From contig NZ_CP067412.1 of NCBI RefSeq assembly GCF_023375815.1, forward strand, positions 682,001 through 746,000: a stretch of 64,000 nucleotides of DNA, written 5' to 3'. Within the stretch, counting starts at the first letter, position 1. Each line of letters starts with the position of its first letter. The notes under the pieces are model-generated. The model did no database searches, was not told the DNA's origin, and saw nothing but the letters and a program-made list of their open reading frames with translations. The DNA is from Pseudomonas sp. HS6. GTDB lineage: Bacteria; Pseudomonadota; Gammaproteobacteria; Pseudomonadales; Pseudomonadaceae. This document shows positions 1-8,946 of this stretch, one piece after another. The translations under genes and the position numbers were made by a program.

Positions 1-231
1 CCGTACAGCGAAGCGCTGCTCAAGGCGATTCCGGAACACAGCCAGGGTGCCGAGCGTCTGGCGACCCTGCCGGGCATCGTTCCCGGCCGTTACGACCGCC
101 CGCAAGGCTGCCTGTTGTCGCCACGCTGCCCGTACGTGCAGGACAGCTGCCGCACCCAGCGTCCGACCCTTGACCCGAAAAGCAACAGCCTCGCCCGCTG
201 CTTCTACCCGCTGAACCAGGAGGTGGCGTAA
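1..231 (+). CDS. dppD: Dipeptide ABC transporter ATP-binding protein DppD, C-terminal fragment
   Basis: This is the last 76 codons of an oligopeptide/dipeptide importer ATPase; the start and the whole nucleotide-binding core lie left of the window. The visible part is the C-terminal oligo_HPY-type extension of this family, with its proline- and cysteine-rich motif ([11 protein letters not shown]) that the DppD/DppF/OppD/OppF subunits share. Its TAA overlaps the ATG of the next gene by one base (TAATG), so the two ATPases are translationally coupled, as expected for the heterodimeric DppD-DppF pair. The DppD name rests on position before DppF and could equally be written OppD. Confidence 0.85.
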   Translation, partial: PYSEALLKAIPEHSQGAERLATLPGIVPGRYDRPQGCLLSPRCPYVQDSCRTQRPTLDPKSNSLARCFYPLNQEVA

Positions 232-1211
232 TGGCCGTCGTACTTACCGCCCGCGACCTGACCCGTCACTACGAAGTCTCCCGTGGCCTGTTCAAGGGCC
301 ACGCGACCGTGCGCGCCCTCAACGGTGTGTCGTTCGAACTGGAAGCCGGCAAGACCCTCGCCGTTGTAGGCGAGTCGGGCTGTGGCAAATCCACCTTGGC
401 CCGCGCCCTGACCCTGATCGAGGAGCCGTCGTCCGGTTCCCTGAAAATCGCCGGGCAAGAAGTGGCCGGCGCCGACAAGGCCCAGCGCAAGCAACTGCGC
501 AAAGACGTGCAGATGGTGTTCCAGAGCCCGTACGCCTCGTTGAACCCACGGCAGAAAGTCGGTGACCAGCTCGGCGAACCGCTGCTGATCAACACCAACC
601 TGTCGGCTGCCGAACGTCGCGAGAAAGTCCAGGCGATGATGAAGCAGGTCGGCTTGCGTCCCGAGCACTACCAGCGTTATCCGCACATGTTCTCCGGCGG
701 TCAGCGTCAACGTATTGCGCTGGCTCGCGCCATGATGCTGCAACCGAAAGTGCTGGTGGCGGACGAACCGACCTCCGCGCTCGACGTGTCGATCCAGGCC
801 CAGGTACTTAACCTGTTCATGGATCTGCAGCAGGAGTTCAACACCGCCTACGTGTTCATCTCGCACAACCTCGCGGTGGTGCAACACGTGGCCGATGACG
901 TGATGGTGATGTACCTCGGCCGCCCAGTGGAAATGGGCCCGAAGAACGACATCTACGAGCGCCCGCTGCACCCGTACACCCAGGCGCTGCTGTCGGCAAC
1001 CCCGACCATCCACCCGGACCCGAACAAGCCGAAAATCAAGATCGTCGGCGAATTGCCTAATCCGCTGAACCCGCCACCGGGCTGTGCTTTCCACAAGCGC
1101 TGCCCGTACGCGACCGAGCGTTGCAGTACTGAAGAGCCGGCGTTGCGCCACCTCGACAATCGGCAGGTGGCTTGCCACTACGCCGAACAGTTCCTCGACG
1201 GCGCGGCATAA
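231..1211 (+). CDS. dppF: Dipeptide ABC transporter ATP-binding protein DppF
   Basis: Second ATPase of a peptide importer; it hydrolyses ATP at the inner face of the membrane to drive uptake of di- or oligopeptides. The 326 residues are the normal length. Walker A is GESGCGKST at 47-55, the signature begins SGGQRQR at 155, and Walker B with the catalytic Glu (VLVADEP) is at 174-180. The C-terminal oligo_HPY region carries the family cysteine motif (CAFHKRCPYATERC). The ATG overlaps the stop of dppD. It is the last gene of its operon, since two hairpins follow. Exact substrate (dipeptide versus longer peptide or haem precursor) cannot be read from the ATPase. Confidence 0.92.
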   Translation: MAVVLTARDLTRHYEVSRGLFKGHATVRALNGVSFELEAGKTLAVVGESGCGKSTLARALTLIEEPSSGSLKIAGQEVAGADKAQRKQLRKDVQMVFQSPYASLNPRQKVGDQLGEPLLINTNLSAAERREKVQAMMKQVGLRPEHYQRYPHMFSGGQRQRIALARAMMLQPKVLVADEPTSALDVSIQAQVLNLFMDLQQEFNTAYVFISHNLAVVQHVADDVMVMYLGRPVEMGPKNDIYERPLHPYTQALLSATPTIHPDPNKPKIKIVGELPNPLNPPPGCAFHKRCPYATERCSTEEPALRHLDNRQVACHYAEQFLDGAA

Positions 1212-1213
1212 AA

Positions 1214-1299
1214 AACCCGCCCTGTTGCCGGGGCGGGTTGTTGAGTTGACCAAACCCCTTTTCCTTCGATTGCGCATCAGTCGGGAGAAAAGGGGTTTT
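1214..1299. terminator. Two hairpins between convergent dppF and a small acidic protein gene
   Basis: The first hairpin has 9-bp arms at 1214-1222 and 1231-1239, just after the dppF stop, with only a weak T-rich tail. The second has perfect 12-bp arms (1252-1263 and 1287-1298, AAACCCCTTTTC and its complement) around a 23-nt loop, and its T-rich flanks let it act on both strands. Together they insulate dppF from the minus-strand gene ending at 1314. Confidence 0.7.
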
Positions 1300-1313
1300 C
1301 TTTTGCCTGCAAT

Positions 1314-1571
1314 CTACGTCTGGCTATCGCCATCATCCGGATCATCGGTGTCCGGCTCGTCGGTGGTCGAGTCGTCATCGTCCTTGCTGCCGCCCTGATC
1401 CTGATCACCCGGTTCGGATTCGGACTTGGCGAGCGTGATTACCGCCGCTTGCCCATGGGCAGCGTTAAAACCCTGCGGTGGGCCGCCGGTACTCGCCCAT
1501 GCCGCCGTGGTGCCGAGCGTCAGCATCACCAAAACCTTAAGCAACAACACTATGCGTTGAAAAATGCTCAT
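1314..1571 (-). CDS. Small exported acidic protein of unknown function
   Basis: An 85-residue ORF that I do not recognise. It opens with a classical Sec signal peptide (Lys/Arg-poor n-region, hydrophobic core LLLKVLVMLTLGTTAAWAS, cleavage likely after AWA). After about 25 residues of ordinary sequence it ends in a low-complexity tail of Asp, Glu, Ser, Thr and Gly with runs such as DDDD. The mature protein would be extremely acidic and probably disordered, which could suit metal or cation binding, but that is inference. I chose the second ATG (residue 5 of the longer frame, which would begin at 1583) because a purine-rich AGGA/GGA stretch sits 8-11 bases before it. The longer start is possible. 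It stands alone, converging on dppF. Confidence 0.6.
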   Translation of the reverse strand: MSIFQRIVLLLKVLVMLTLGTTAAWASTGGPPQGFNAAHGQAAVITLAKSESEPGDQDQGGSKDDDDSTTDEPDTDDPDDGDSQT

Positions 1572-1727
1572 GAGCGTTTCCATCCTTTCGTGGTTGAAGC
1601 CAGAGTGCCGATCCGGCGCTGAATAAAATCTAGTTCCGATCAGCCGGGTTCACCAGATAGGACGCTAACCAATGCCCATAATTGCTGCGGGTGGACAGAC
1701 CGCTTTCGAATAACCTCCATAACCGGA

Positions 1728-2963
1728 TCAGCTAAGCGAGGCGGCCTTGCGGTTCTGCAAGGGCTGCTTGCTCGAGGCCCGCAAACGGGTCGCCAGATAC
1801 ACCAGCGGGACGGACATCAGCGCCAGCGTCGCACTGGCCACCCAGACGCTGTGACCACCGAACTGCCCGTAAAGCTGACCACTCAGCACTGGCGACAGCA
1901 GCGCGCTCGCACTCCAGGCCATGAAAAACAGGCCGAAGTACTGGCCGCTTTTGCCGGTTTGCGCATGCTGCATGACCAGCACATTCAGCGGCGGCATGAA
2001 CAGCGCTTCGCCGAGGGTCCAGACCACCGTCGACAGACAGGCGTAAAACAAACCGGAACCCAGCGGCAACATGCCGAGCCCGACCGCCAGCAGCACGCAA
2101 CCGGCAATCAACGGCCAGCGCGAACCCCAGCGTTCGCCCCAATGCGAGATTGGAATCTGCAACGCCACGACAAGGACTGCGTTGATCGCGAACTGCCAGC
2201 CGATGGCCTCGGTACTCAAGCGATAGTAATCGCGCAGGTAGTTGCCGAGCGTGCTGTAGACGGTGTCGAACGCCATGCCGAGCAGGACGGTCGCCGCCAG
2301 CAGCCAGAGGAATGGCTTGTCGCGATACGGCAGGCCCGAGCCGGTCTGCGCCTCAAGCTTTTCTTCCGGGACAAGAATCGGTCGCCGCCAGGTGGTGCGG
2401 ACAAACCAGAGCAAGGCCACCAGCGTCAGCGCCGCACTGATGAAGAACACCCAGCGAAAATCCGTCTGCGCCAGCACACCACCCGCGATACCGGCGGCGG
2501 CCATCCCGAGGTTTCGCGCAATACGGCTCAAGGCCTGCGCCCGTGGGCGCTGCGCAACCTCGCAATATTCCATGATCAGTCGTTGATGCAACGTACGGAT
2601 CGCGCCGTCGATCGTGCCGCTGAGCAACAGCAACCCGGCCAGCAATGGCACCTGCGTGACCAGCCCGAGCCCGAGCAGCACCCACGCTGAAACGAAGAAC
2701 AGCGCCGCCGTCAGCCGAGCGGTGCGGATATGGTCGCTGAGCAAGCCGCCCAGCATCGAACCGATCAACAGCCCGCCGCCGTACGCCGCCAATAGCCAGC
2801 CAACGGTCTCGATGGCGAAGCCCAACTCCTGACGCAGGTACAGCGCCATGAACAGCTTGACCATGCTGCTCAGCCGATTGATAAACAACAGCGCCGCCAA
2901 CACCCAAGACATGGTGCTGAAGTAACCGTCGAGCCGCAGCAGATGAATCAACCGACCGGTCAT
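1728..2963 (-). CDS. MFS transporter, possible drug or metabolite efflux
   Basis: A 411-residue major facilitator with about twelve hydrophobic segments in two six-helix halves and a charged cytoplasmic loop near the middle. The conserved loop after helix 2 appears as GGLLSDHIRTARLTA, a variant of the MFS GxLaDrxGrrxxl motif. I chose the ATG at 2963 instead of the upstream one at 2996 because AAGGAGG lies about ten bases before it; the longer form would add eleven hydrophilic residues. The substrate cannot be inferred: the neighbours are unrelated and no regulator gene is adjacent. Confidence 0.8.
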   Translation of the reverse strand: MTGRLIHLLRLDGYFSTMSWVLAALLFINRLSSMVKLFMALYLRQELGFAIETVGWLLAAYGGGLLIGSMLGGLLSDHIRTARLTAALFFVSAWVLLGLGLVTQVPLLAGLLLLSGTIDGAIRTLHQRLIMEYCEVAQRPRAQALSRIARNLGMAAAGIAGGVLAQTDFRWVFFISAALTLVALLWFVRTTWRRPILVPEEKLEAQTGSGLPYRDKPFLWLLAATVLLGMAFDTVYSTLGNYLRDYYRLSTEAIGWQFAINAVLVVALQIPISHWGERWGSRWPLIAGCVLLAVGLGMLPLGSGLFYACLSTVVWTLGEALFMPPLNVLVMQHAQTGKSGQYFGLFFMAWSASALLSPVLSGQLYGQFGGHSVWVASATLALMSVPLVYLATRLRASSKQPLQNRKAASLS

Positions 2964-3048
2964 TACCTTGATCCCTCCTTGATCATTCTTCGCCACAGGT
3001 TCACACCCGGATCAAATGGACCCGCTCATACTCAATCAACAGGCAAAA

Positions 3049-3078
3049 AAAAGCCCACTGTTTTATCAGTGGGCTTTC
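3049..3078 (-). terminator. Intrinsic terminator after prfC
   Basis: A perfect 10-11 bp GC-rich stem (arms AAGCCCACTG and its complement, about 3051-3077) around a six-base loop. On the minus strand a run of T residues follows, so it ends the prfC transcript. Confidence 0.85.
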
Positions 3079-3097
3079 GGGTGTCGCCAGTCAGCGC

Positions 3098-4681
3098 TTA
3101 GTGATGCTCACGCGTCGCACGGAATTTCACGTCCGGCCAGCGCTCTTCCATCAGGGCCAGGTTGACGCGGGTCGGTGCGAGGTAGGTCAGGTGACCGCCG
3201 CCGTCCAATGCCAGGTTTTCCACAGCCTTGTTGGAGAATTCCTCCAGCTTCTTCTTGTCGCTGCACTCGATCCAGCGCGCGGAATACACGGTGATCGGCT
3301 CGTAGGAGCACTCGACCTTGTATTCCTCTTTCAGGCGGCTGGCGACCACATCGAACTGCAGCACACCGACGGCGCCGAGGATGATGTCGTTGCTGCGCTC
3401 CGGGAAGAACACCTGGGTCGCGCCTTCTTCGGCCAGTTGTTGCAAGCCTTGGCGCAGTTGCTTGGATTTCAGCGGATCACGCAGGCGTACGCGGCGGAAC
3501 AGTTCCGGGGCGAAGTGCGGGATGCCGGTGAAGCCCAGGCTTTCGCCTTCGCTGAAGGTGTCGCCGATCTGGATGGTGCCGTGGTTGTGCAGACCGATGA
3601 TGTCGCCCGCAAAGGCTTCTTCAAGCTGCTCACGCTCGGAGGAGAAGAACGTCAGGGCGTCGCCGATGCGCACATCCTTACCAGTGCGCACGTGGCGCAT
3701 CTTCATGCCTTTCTCGTACTTGCCGGAGCAGATACGCATGAAGGCGATGCGGTCACGGTGTTTCGGGTCCATGTTTGCCTGGATCTTGAAGATGAAGCCC
3801 GAGAACTTCTCTTCCACCGGCTCCACGGTGCGCTCGTTGGCCACACGGGCCAGCGGGCGCGGCGCCCAGTCGACGACAGCGTCGAGTACGTGGTCGACAC
3901 CGAAGTTGCCCAACGCCGTACCGAAGAACACCGGGGTCAGCTGACCGTCGAGGAACTCCTGCTGGTTGAACTCGTGGCAGGCGCCCTGCACCAGCTCCAG
4001 CTGTTCGAGGAAGCGATCGTACTCGTCGCCCAGGTGTGCGCGGGCTTCGTCAGAGTCGAGCTTCTCGATGATCTTGGTTTCGGTGCGTTCGTGACCGTGA
4101 CCGGCGGTGTAGACGATGATGTAGTCGTCAGCCAGGTGGTACACGCCCTTGAAGTCGCGGTAGCAACCGATCGGCCAGGTGATCGGCGCAGCCTTGATCT
4201 TCAGAACGGCTTCGATTTCGTCGAGCAGTTCGATCGGGTCGCGGATGTCACGGTCGAGTTTGTTGATGAAGCTGACGATCGGCGTGTCACGCAAACGGCA
4301 GACGTCCATCAGCGCGATGGTACGTGGCTCTACACCTTTACCGCCGTCGAGGACCATCAAGGCCGAGTCCACTGCCGTCAGGGTACGGTAGGTATCTTCG
4401 GAGAAGTCTTCGTGGCCCGGGGTGTCGAGCAGGTTGATCATGTGTTCGCGATACGGGAACTGCATGACCGACGTAGTAATCGAGATCCCCCGCTGCTTTT
4501 CCATCTCCATCCAGTCGGATGTCGCGTGGCGGTCGGACTTACGGGATTTCACCGTACCGGCCACGGCAATCGCCTTGCCCATCAGCAAGAGCTTTTCGGT
4601 GATGGTGGTTTTACCGGCATCGGGGTGGGAAATAATGGCGAAAGTGCGGCGTTTCGCGACTTCGGCGGCCTGGTTGGTCAT
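3098..4681 (-). CDS. prfC: Peptide chain release factor 3 (RF3)
   Basis: Translational GTPase that removes RF1/RF2 from the ribosome after peptide release. The 527 residues match the family length. The P-loop SHPDAGKTT is at 18-26, followed by the switch II motif DTPGHEDF and the base-specificity motif NKLD, then the EF-Tu-like domain 2 and the RF3-specific C-terminal domain (for example [14 protein letters not shown]). The ATG is the natural start for the family ([21 protein letters not shown]). It is a single-gene unit with its own terminator, transcribed away from the osmoprotectant operon on the other side. Confidence 0.97.
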   Translation of the reverse strand: MTNQAAEVAKRRTFAIISHPDAGKTTITEKLLLMGKAIAVAGTVKSRKSDRHATSDWMEMEKQRGISITTSVMQFPYREHMINLLDTPGHEDFSEDTYRTLTAVDSALMVLDGGKGVEPRTIALMDVCRLRDTPIVSFINKLDRDIRDPIELLDEIEAVLKIKAAPITWPIGCYRDFKGVYHLADDYIIVYTAGHGHERTETKIIEKLDSDEARAHLGDEYDRFLEQLELVQGACHEFNQQEFLDGQLTPVFFGTALGNFGVDHVLDAVVDWAPRPLARVANERTVEPVEEKFSGFIFKIQANMDPKHRDRIAFMRICSGKYEKGMKMRHVRTGKDVRIGDALTFFSSEREQLEEAFAGDIIGLHNHGTIQIGDTFSEGESLGFTGIPHFAPELFRRVRLRDPLKSKQLRQGLQQLAEEGATQVFFPERSNDIILGAVGVLQFDVVASRLKEEYKVECSYEPITVYSARWIECSDKKKLEEFSNKAVENLALDGGGHLTYLAPTRVNLALMEERWPDVKFRATREHH

Positions 4682-5010
4682 AGGAAATCGCCTGGCGGTG
4701 ATTCAAAAAAGGGCCGCGATTATAGCCCAAGTCAACGCAATAACCGAACCGTTGAGCACATTAAGGGTGGCCAAATGCTGCCGTGGATGGGAACCTTTTA
4801 AAGCACGGAGACGTCCATCCCCTGTTACGACTTTTCGTCAGGGGCTGAAAAATCAGCAAGTTAGCCTGACGAGGCTGCGCTCATGGCTCGCTTTCAGACC
4901 GCTGTTGCCGGTGCTGGGGGAGCTGCTTCTCGCGAACGTTTATTCCCGGCAGCCAGGCATGGCATGCCACACGGGACGGCGTTCGCCGACTATAAAAAAG
5001 GAGTCCGCCT

Positions 5011-5727
5011 GTGGCTATCCGCTATGGCAAAGGGCTGATGGGAGGTGCGGTGGTGATCGCACTCCTGGCCCTGCTGGTCCACTGGATCGGCATCAACACG
5101 ATCGAACACTACCGCGACGATTTGTTGTTTTACCTGCAAGCTCATCTGATTCTCGTCCTCGCTTCAATGCTGGCCGCCCTTGTCGTGGGCATCCCCGCCG
5201 GTATCTTCCTGAGCCGCCCGACCATGGTCGGCCGCGCCGAACGCTTCATGCAGATCTTCAACATCGGCAACACCGTGCCACCGCTGGCCGTGCTCGCGAT
5301 TGCCCTGGGGATTCTCGGCATCGGCAGCGGTCCGGCGATCTTCGCTTTGTTCCTCGCCTCGCTTTTGCCGATTGTGCGCAACACCTATGAAGGCCTGAAA
5401 AACGTTCAGGGTTCGCTGAAAGAAGCCGCCGTCGGCATCGGCATGACCCCGCGTCAGGTGCTGTGGCAAGTCGAGTTGCCCAACGCCGTGCCGATCATCG
5501 TCGGCGGTGTGCGCGTGGCACTGGCGATCAACGTCGGTACTGCGCCGCTGGCCTTCCTGATCGGCGCCAACAGCCTCGGCAGCCTGATTTTCCCCGGCAT
5601 AGCCCTGAACAATCAGCCGCAACTGTTGCTCGGCGCCGCGTGCACCGCGCTGCTGGCCCTGCTGCTCGATGGCGTGGTCACCCTCGCCAGCCGTCTCTGG
5701 CTGGAACGCGGTTTGCGCCCGTCTTAA
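5011..5727 (+). CDS. Osmoprotectant (glycine betaine/carnitine/choline) ABC transporter permease
   Basis: First gene of a four-gene betaine-type importer. The 238-residue protein has about six membrane helices and the ABC permease EAA loop (EAAVGIGMTPRQVLWQVELPNAVP), placing it in the ProW/OpuC-B family. The start is GTG, supported by AAGGAG seven bases upstream. Order in the operon is permease, binding protein, permease, ATPase, with gaps of 21 and 13 bases and finally an ATGA overlap. Such systems import compatible solutes under salt stress; the exact solute is not visible. The 330 bases before it, after prfC, hold a GC-rich hairpin near 4818-4845 and a possible small ORF (see findings). 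Confidence 0.9.
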   Translation: MAIRYGKGLMGGAVVIALLALLVHWIGINTIEHYRDDLLFYLQAHLILVLASMLAALVVGIPAGIFLSRPTMVGRAERFMQIFNIGNTVPPLAVLAIALGILGIGSGPAIFALFLASLLPIVRNTYEGLKNVQGSLKEAAVGIGMTPRQVLWQVELPNAVPIIVGGVRVALAINVGTAPLAFLIGANSLGSLIFPGIALNNQPQLLLGAACTALLALLLDGVVTLASRLWLERGLRPS

Positions 5728-5748
5728 GGCTTCGGCAAAGGAATATTC

Positions 5749-6642
5749 ATGAAACGACTTAGCTTGATCTTAGGCTGCGCCCTGCTGTTCGCAGGATTTG
5801 CCCAGGCGGCGGAAAAGCCGCTCATTCGTCTCGGCGCCCGGGTGTTCACCGAGCAAACCCTGCTCGCGGAAATCACCGCCCAATACCTGCGCAGCAAAGG
5901 CTACGACGCGCAGATCACCGGAGGTCTGGGCAGCAACCTGGCCCGCAGCGCCCACGAGAGCGGGCAACTGGATATGCTCTGGGAATACACCGGCGTATCG
6001 CTGGTGGCCTACAACCATGTCACCGAGAAACTCGACAGCGAACAGTCCTACGCCCGGGTGAAAGAACTCGACGCGAAAAAAGGTCTGGTCTGGCTGACGC
6101 CGTCGAAATTCAGCAACACCTACGCCCTCGCCCTGCCCAAAACGGTCGCCGAGCAATACCCGCAGATCAGCAACATCAGCCAATTGAACGACGTGCTGCG
6201 CAGCGAGGCCAAGAGCAATCACCTGGTCGCGCTGGACACCGAGTTCGCCAACCGCTCCGACGGTCTGGACGGCATGGTCAAGCTGTACGACATGAACCTG
6301 ACGCGCCAGAACATCCGGCAGATGGATGCGGGTCTGGTCTACACCGCGCTGCGCAATGGTCAGGTGTTTGCCGGTCTGGTCTACACCACTGACGGTCGAC
6401 TCAACGCGTTCGGTCTGAAGCTGCTGGAAGACGACAAGCATTACTTCCCGGACTACACCGCCGCGCCAGTGGTGCGTCAGGCCTACCTCGACGCGCACCC
6501 GCAACTGGCGGAGCAACTCAAGCCGCTGGCCGAACTGTTCGACGACGAAACCATGCGCCAGCTCAACGCACGGGTCGATGTCGATCACGAGAGCCCGTCG
6601 AAAGTCGCTGCCGATTTCCTGCGCCAGCATCCACTGAACTAA
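5749..6642 (+). CDS. Osmoprotectant ABC transporter substrate-binding protein
   Basis: Periplasmic binding protein of 297 residues in the OpuAC family, which captures quaternary ammonium solutes such as glycine betaine, choline or carnitine. A signal peptide (MKRLSLILGCALLFAGFAQA) ends in AQA-A, a normal signal peptidase I site; the LGC inside it could be mistaken for a lipobox but is followed by more hydrophobic core. The body carries the family pattern (GARVFTEQTLLAEITAQYL, then DMLWEYTGVSL, the region that forms the start of the ligand cage). It sits between the two permease genes, so it is the dedicated receptor of this importer. Confidence 0.92.
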   Translation: MKRLSLILGCALLFAGFAQAAEKPLIRLGARVFTEQTLLAEITAQYLRSKGYDAQITGGLGSNLARSAHESGQLDMLWEYTGVSLVAYNHVTEKLDSEQSYARVKELDAKKGLVWLTPSKFSNTYALALPKTVAEQYPQISNISQLNDVLRSEAKSNHLVALDTEFANRSDGLDGMVKLYDMNLTRQNIRQMDAGLVYTALRNGQVFAGLVYTTDGRLNAFGLKLLEDDKHYFPDYTAAPVVRQAYLDAHPQLAEQLKPLAELFDDETMRQLNARVDVDHESPSKVAADFLRQHPLN

Positions 6643-6655
6643 AGGAGGAAAAGTC

Positions 6656-7309
6656 ATGGAATTTTTGAACGCCTTTTCCCACCTCGACTGGCAGCAGGTG
6701 ATGCACCTGACCTGGCAGCACATCACCCTGGTCGGCATCGCCGTCAGCCTGGCGATTCTCATCGGCGTGCCGCTGGGCATTTTGATGACGCGCTTCCCGA
6801 GCCTCGCCGGTCCCTTGCAGGCCAGCGCCACGGTGCTGCTGACCGTGCCGTCGATTGCGCTGTTCGGCCTGCTGCTGCCGTTCTACTCGAAATTCGGCCA
6901 GGGCCTCGGTCCGATGCCGGCAATCACGGCAGTGTTCCTTTATTCACTGCTGCCGATCATGCGCAACACCTACCTCGCCCTGACCGGTGTCGAACCGGGC
7001 ATTCGTGAAGCCGCACGCGGCATCGGCATGACCTTCGGCCAGCGCCTGCGGATGGTCGAGTTGCCGATTGCGGTGCCGGTGATCCTCGCCGGCGTGCGCA
7101 CCGCCGTGGTGATGAACATCGGCGTAATGACCATCGCCGCGACCATTGGCGCCGGTGGCCTCGGCGTGCTGATCCTCGCCTCCATCAGCCGCAGTGACAT
7201 GTCGATGCTCATCGTCGGCGCGCTGCTTGTCAGTCTTCTGGCGATCTTCGCCGATTTGTTTTTGCAGTGGCTGCAACGCTCTTTGACTCCAAAAGGATTA
7301 CTCAAATGA
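6656..7309 (+). CDS. Osmoprotectant ABC transporter permease, second subunit
   Basis: A 217-residue ProW-type inner-membrane protein with about five or six helices and the EAA loop (REAARGIGMTFGQRLRMVELPIAVP). A strong ribosome site, AAGGAGG, lies seven bases before its ATG. It resembles the first permease of the operon closely enough that the two probably form the heterodimeric pore. Its TGA overlaps the ATG of the ATPase gene (ATGA at 7306-7309), which points to coupled translation. Confidence 0.92.
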   Translation: MEFLNAFSHLDWQQVMHLTWQHITLVGIAVSLAILIGVPLGILMTRFPSLAGPLQASATVLLTVPSIALFGLLLPFYSKFGQGLGPMPAITAVFLYSLLPIMRNTYLALTGVEPGIREAARGIGMTFGQRLRMVELPIAVPVILAGVRTAVVMNIGVMTIAATIGAGGLGVLILASISRSDMSMLIVGALLVSLLAIFADLFLQWLQRSLTPKGLLK

Positions 7310-8460
7310 TCGAACTTCAAAACCTCAGCAAGACCTTCCAAAGCAACGGCAAAGACGTGAAAGCCGTGGATTCGGTGAGCCTGACCGTCAATGAAGGCGA
7401 AATCTGCGTATTCCTCGGGCCATCGGGTTGCGGCAAAAGCACCACGCTGAAAATGATCAACCGCCTGATCAAACCGACCTCGGGCAAGATCCTGATCAAC
7501 GGCGAAGACACCACCGACCTCGACGAAGTGACCCTGCGCCGCAACATCGGTTACGTGATCCAGCAGATCGGTCTGTTCCCGAACATGACCATCGAAGAGA
7601 ACATCGTCGTCGTGCCGAAACTGCTCGGCTGGGACAAACAGAAATGCCACGACCGCGCCCGCGAACTGATGAGCATGATCAAGCTTGAACCCAAGCAATA
7701 TCTGCATCGTTATCCGCGTGAACTGTCCGGCGGCCAGCAGCAACGGATCGGCGTGATCCGCGCGCTGGCGGCGGATGCGCCGCTGTTGCTGATGGACGAA
7801 CCGTTCGGCGCGGTCGACCCGATCAACCGTGAAATGATCCAGAACGAGTTCTTCGAGATGCAGCGCGCGCTGAACAAGACCGTGATCATGGTCAGCCACG
7901 ACATCGACGAGGCGATCAAACTCGGCGACAAAATCGCGATCTTCCGCGCCGGCAAGCTGTTGCAGATCGATCACCCGGACACCCTGCTCGCCCATCCGGC
8001 GGACGACTTTGTCAGCAACTTCGTCGGCCAGGACAGCACGCTCAAACGCCTGCTGCTGGTGAAAGCCGAAGACGCCGCAGACAACGCGCCATCGGTGAGC
8101 CCGGAAACCCCGGTCGCCGATGCGCTGGAGTTGATGGACGAGCATGACCGCCGTTATGTAGTGGTCACCTGTGCCGAGAACAAGGCGCTGGGGTATGTAC
8201 GACGTCGCGACCTGCACCGTCAGACCGGCACCTGTGCGCAGTTCCTGCGTGAGTTCAACGCCACCGCTGCATATGACGAGCATTTGCGCATCCTGTTGTC
8301 GCGAATGTACGAGTTCAATCGTGCGTGGTTGCCGGTGATGGATGCCGAGCGAGTGTTCCTCGGCGAGGTGACTCAGGAGTCGATTGCGGCTTACCTGAGT
8401 TCGGGTCGTTCACGCGGAATGAAGACCAATATTGTGTCGCCGGCCGAGGTGGTGGCCTGA
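7306..8460 (+). CDS. Osmoprotectant ABC transporter ATP-binding protein with CBS domains
   Basis: ATPase of the betaine-type importer, 384 residues from the overlapping ATG. A longer frame starts at 7267, but it would lie inside the permease gene and lacks the usual MIELQNLSKTF opening. Walker A (GPSGCGKST), signature (LSGGQQQRIGVIRAL) and Walker B (LLLMDEPFGAVDP) are in order in the first 240 residues. The C-terminal 130 residues form a CBS pair (PVADALELMDEHDRRYVVV and a second, more degenerate copy), the module that senses ionic strength or nucleotides in OpuA-type transporters. A strong terminator follows directly, so this closes the operon. Confidence 0.93.
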   Translation: MIELQNLSKTFQSNGKDVKAVDSVSLTVNEGEICVFLGPSGCGKSTTLKMINRLIKPTSGKILINGEDTTDLDEVTLRRNIGYVIQQIGLFPNMTIEENIVVVPKLLGWDKQKCHDRARELMSMIKLEPKQYLHRYPRELSGGQQQRIGVIRALAADAPLLLMDEPFGAVDPINREMIQNEFFEMQRALNKTVIMVSHDIDEAIKLGDKIAIFRAGKLLQIDHPDTLLAHPADDFVSNFVGQDSTLKRLLLVKAEDAADNAPSVSPETPVADALELMDEHDRRYVVVTCAENKALGYVRRRDLHRQTGTCAQFLREFNATAAYDEHLRILLSRMYEFNRAWLPVMDAERVFLGEVTQESIAAYLSSGRSRGMKTNIVSPAEVVA

Positions 8461-8470
8461 TCAAGATTCA

Positions 8471-8497
8471 AAGGGCTGTTCGACAGCCCTTTTTTTC
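8471..8497 (+). terminator. Intrinsic terminator of the osmoprotectant operon
   Basis: An 8-bp perfect stem (AAGGGCTG and its complement) with a TTCGA loop, followed by six to seven T residues, eleven bases after the ATPase stop. Confidence 0.9.
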
Positions 8498-8815
8498 GAC
8501 CGTCGGAACCTCAAAGCCGTGTTTTTTTTGCCGACGATGAGCCGGCAAGAAATATCAACACATCAGAGGTGCGAACTCGGACGATCTTGTCAGCCTCAAC
8601 CAGCAAGTTCCCCCTCAACTACCCTTCTCGCCGCCAACGTCGCCGATGTTGAAGTGATCGTAGTTATCCGCGAGTTGGCAAGCATCAGCGTCGAACGTGC
8701 AGGTATTTTTAACACCTGAAAATTATTGCGGAACATCTGACCGTCATCTCGGTCGGCTACAAAGAGTGATATCCGCGACACACGTCAGAACCGTGCAAAA
8801 ACGCGACATTTTTAG
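8498..8815. other. Non-coding stretch upstream of the decarboxylase promoter
   Basis: About 320 bases with no ORF that has both a plausible start and ribosome site. Small inverted repeats such as CAGGT/ACCTG around 8700-8718 are too short to interpret. I see nothing that identifies an RNA gene. Confidence 0.4.
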
Positions 8816-8844
8816 TTGATCTCAGGCCCCTCACGCCCTAAAGT
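8816..8844 (+). promoter_or_regulatory. Candidate sigma-70 promoter of the ornithine decarboxylase gene
   Basis: TTGATC at 8816-8821 and TAAAGT at 8839-8844 are separated by exactly 17 bases. A start site near 8851 would give a leader of about 200 nt that contains the terminator-like hairpin and short ORF described separately. Confidence 0.45.
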
Positions 8845-8907
8845 TCGCGCCGAACGTCCATGCTGGAAACGATCCATCCGGCTCAAGTACTGACGACGAG
8901 ACAGCAA

Positions 8908-8946
8908 GGCCAAGGGAAAGAAAGCTACATTTCCCATGGCCTTTTT
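8908..8946 (+). terminator. Terminator-like hairpin inside the decarboxylase leader (possible attenuator)
   Basis: Arms at 8908-8919 and 8930-8941 pair over 12 positions with a single mismatch, around a 10-base loop, followed at once by five T residues. It points the same way as the decarboxylase gene and lies about 105 bases before its ATG, downstream of the only good promoter match, so readthrough must be controlled here. CCTTGG at 8962-8967 can pair with CCAAGG in the 5' arm and could form an alternative structure. Confidence 0.6.

Noticed and set aside
5749..5810. Lipobox (LGC) in the osmoprotectant binding protein
   Set aside because: The Cys lies inside the hydrophobic core and a normal AQA-A cleavage site follows, so a soluble periplasmic protein is more likely.
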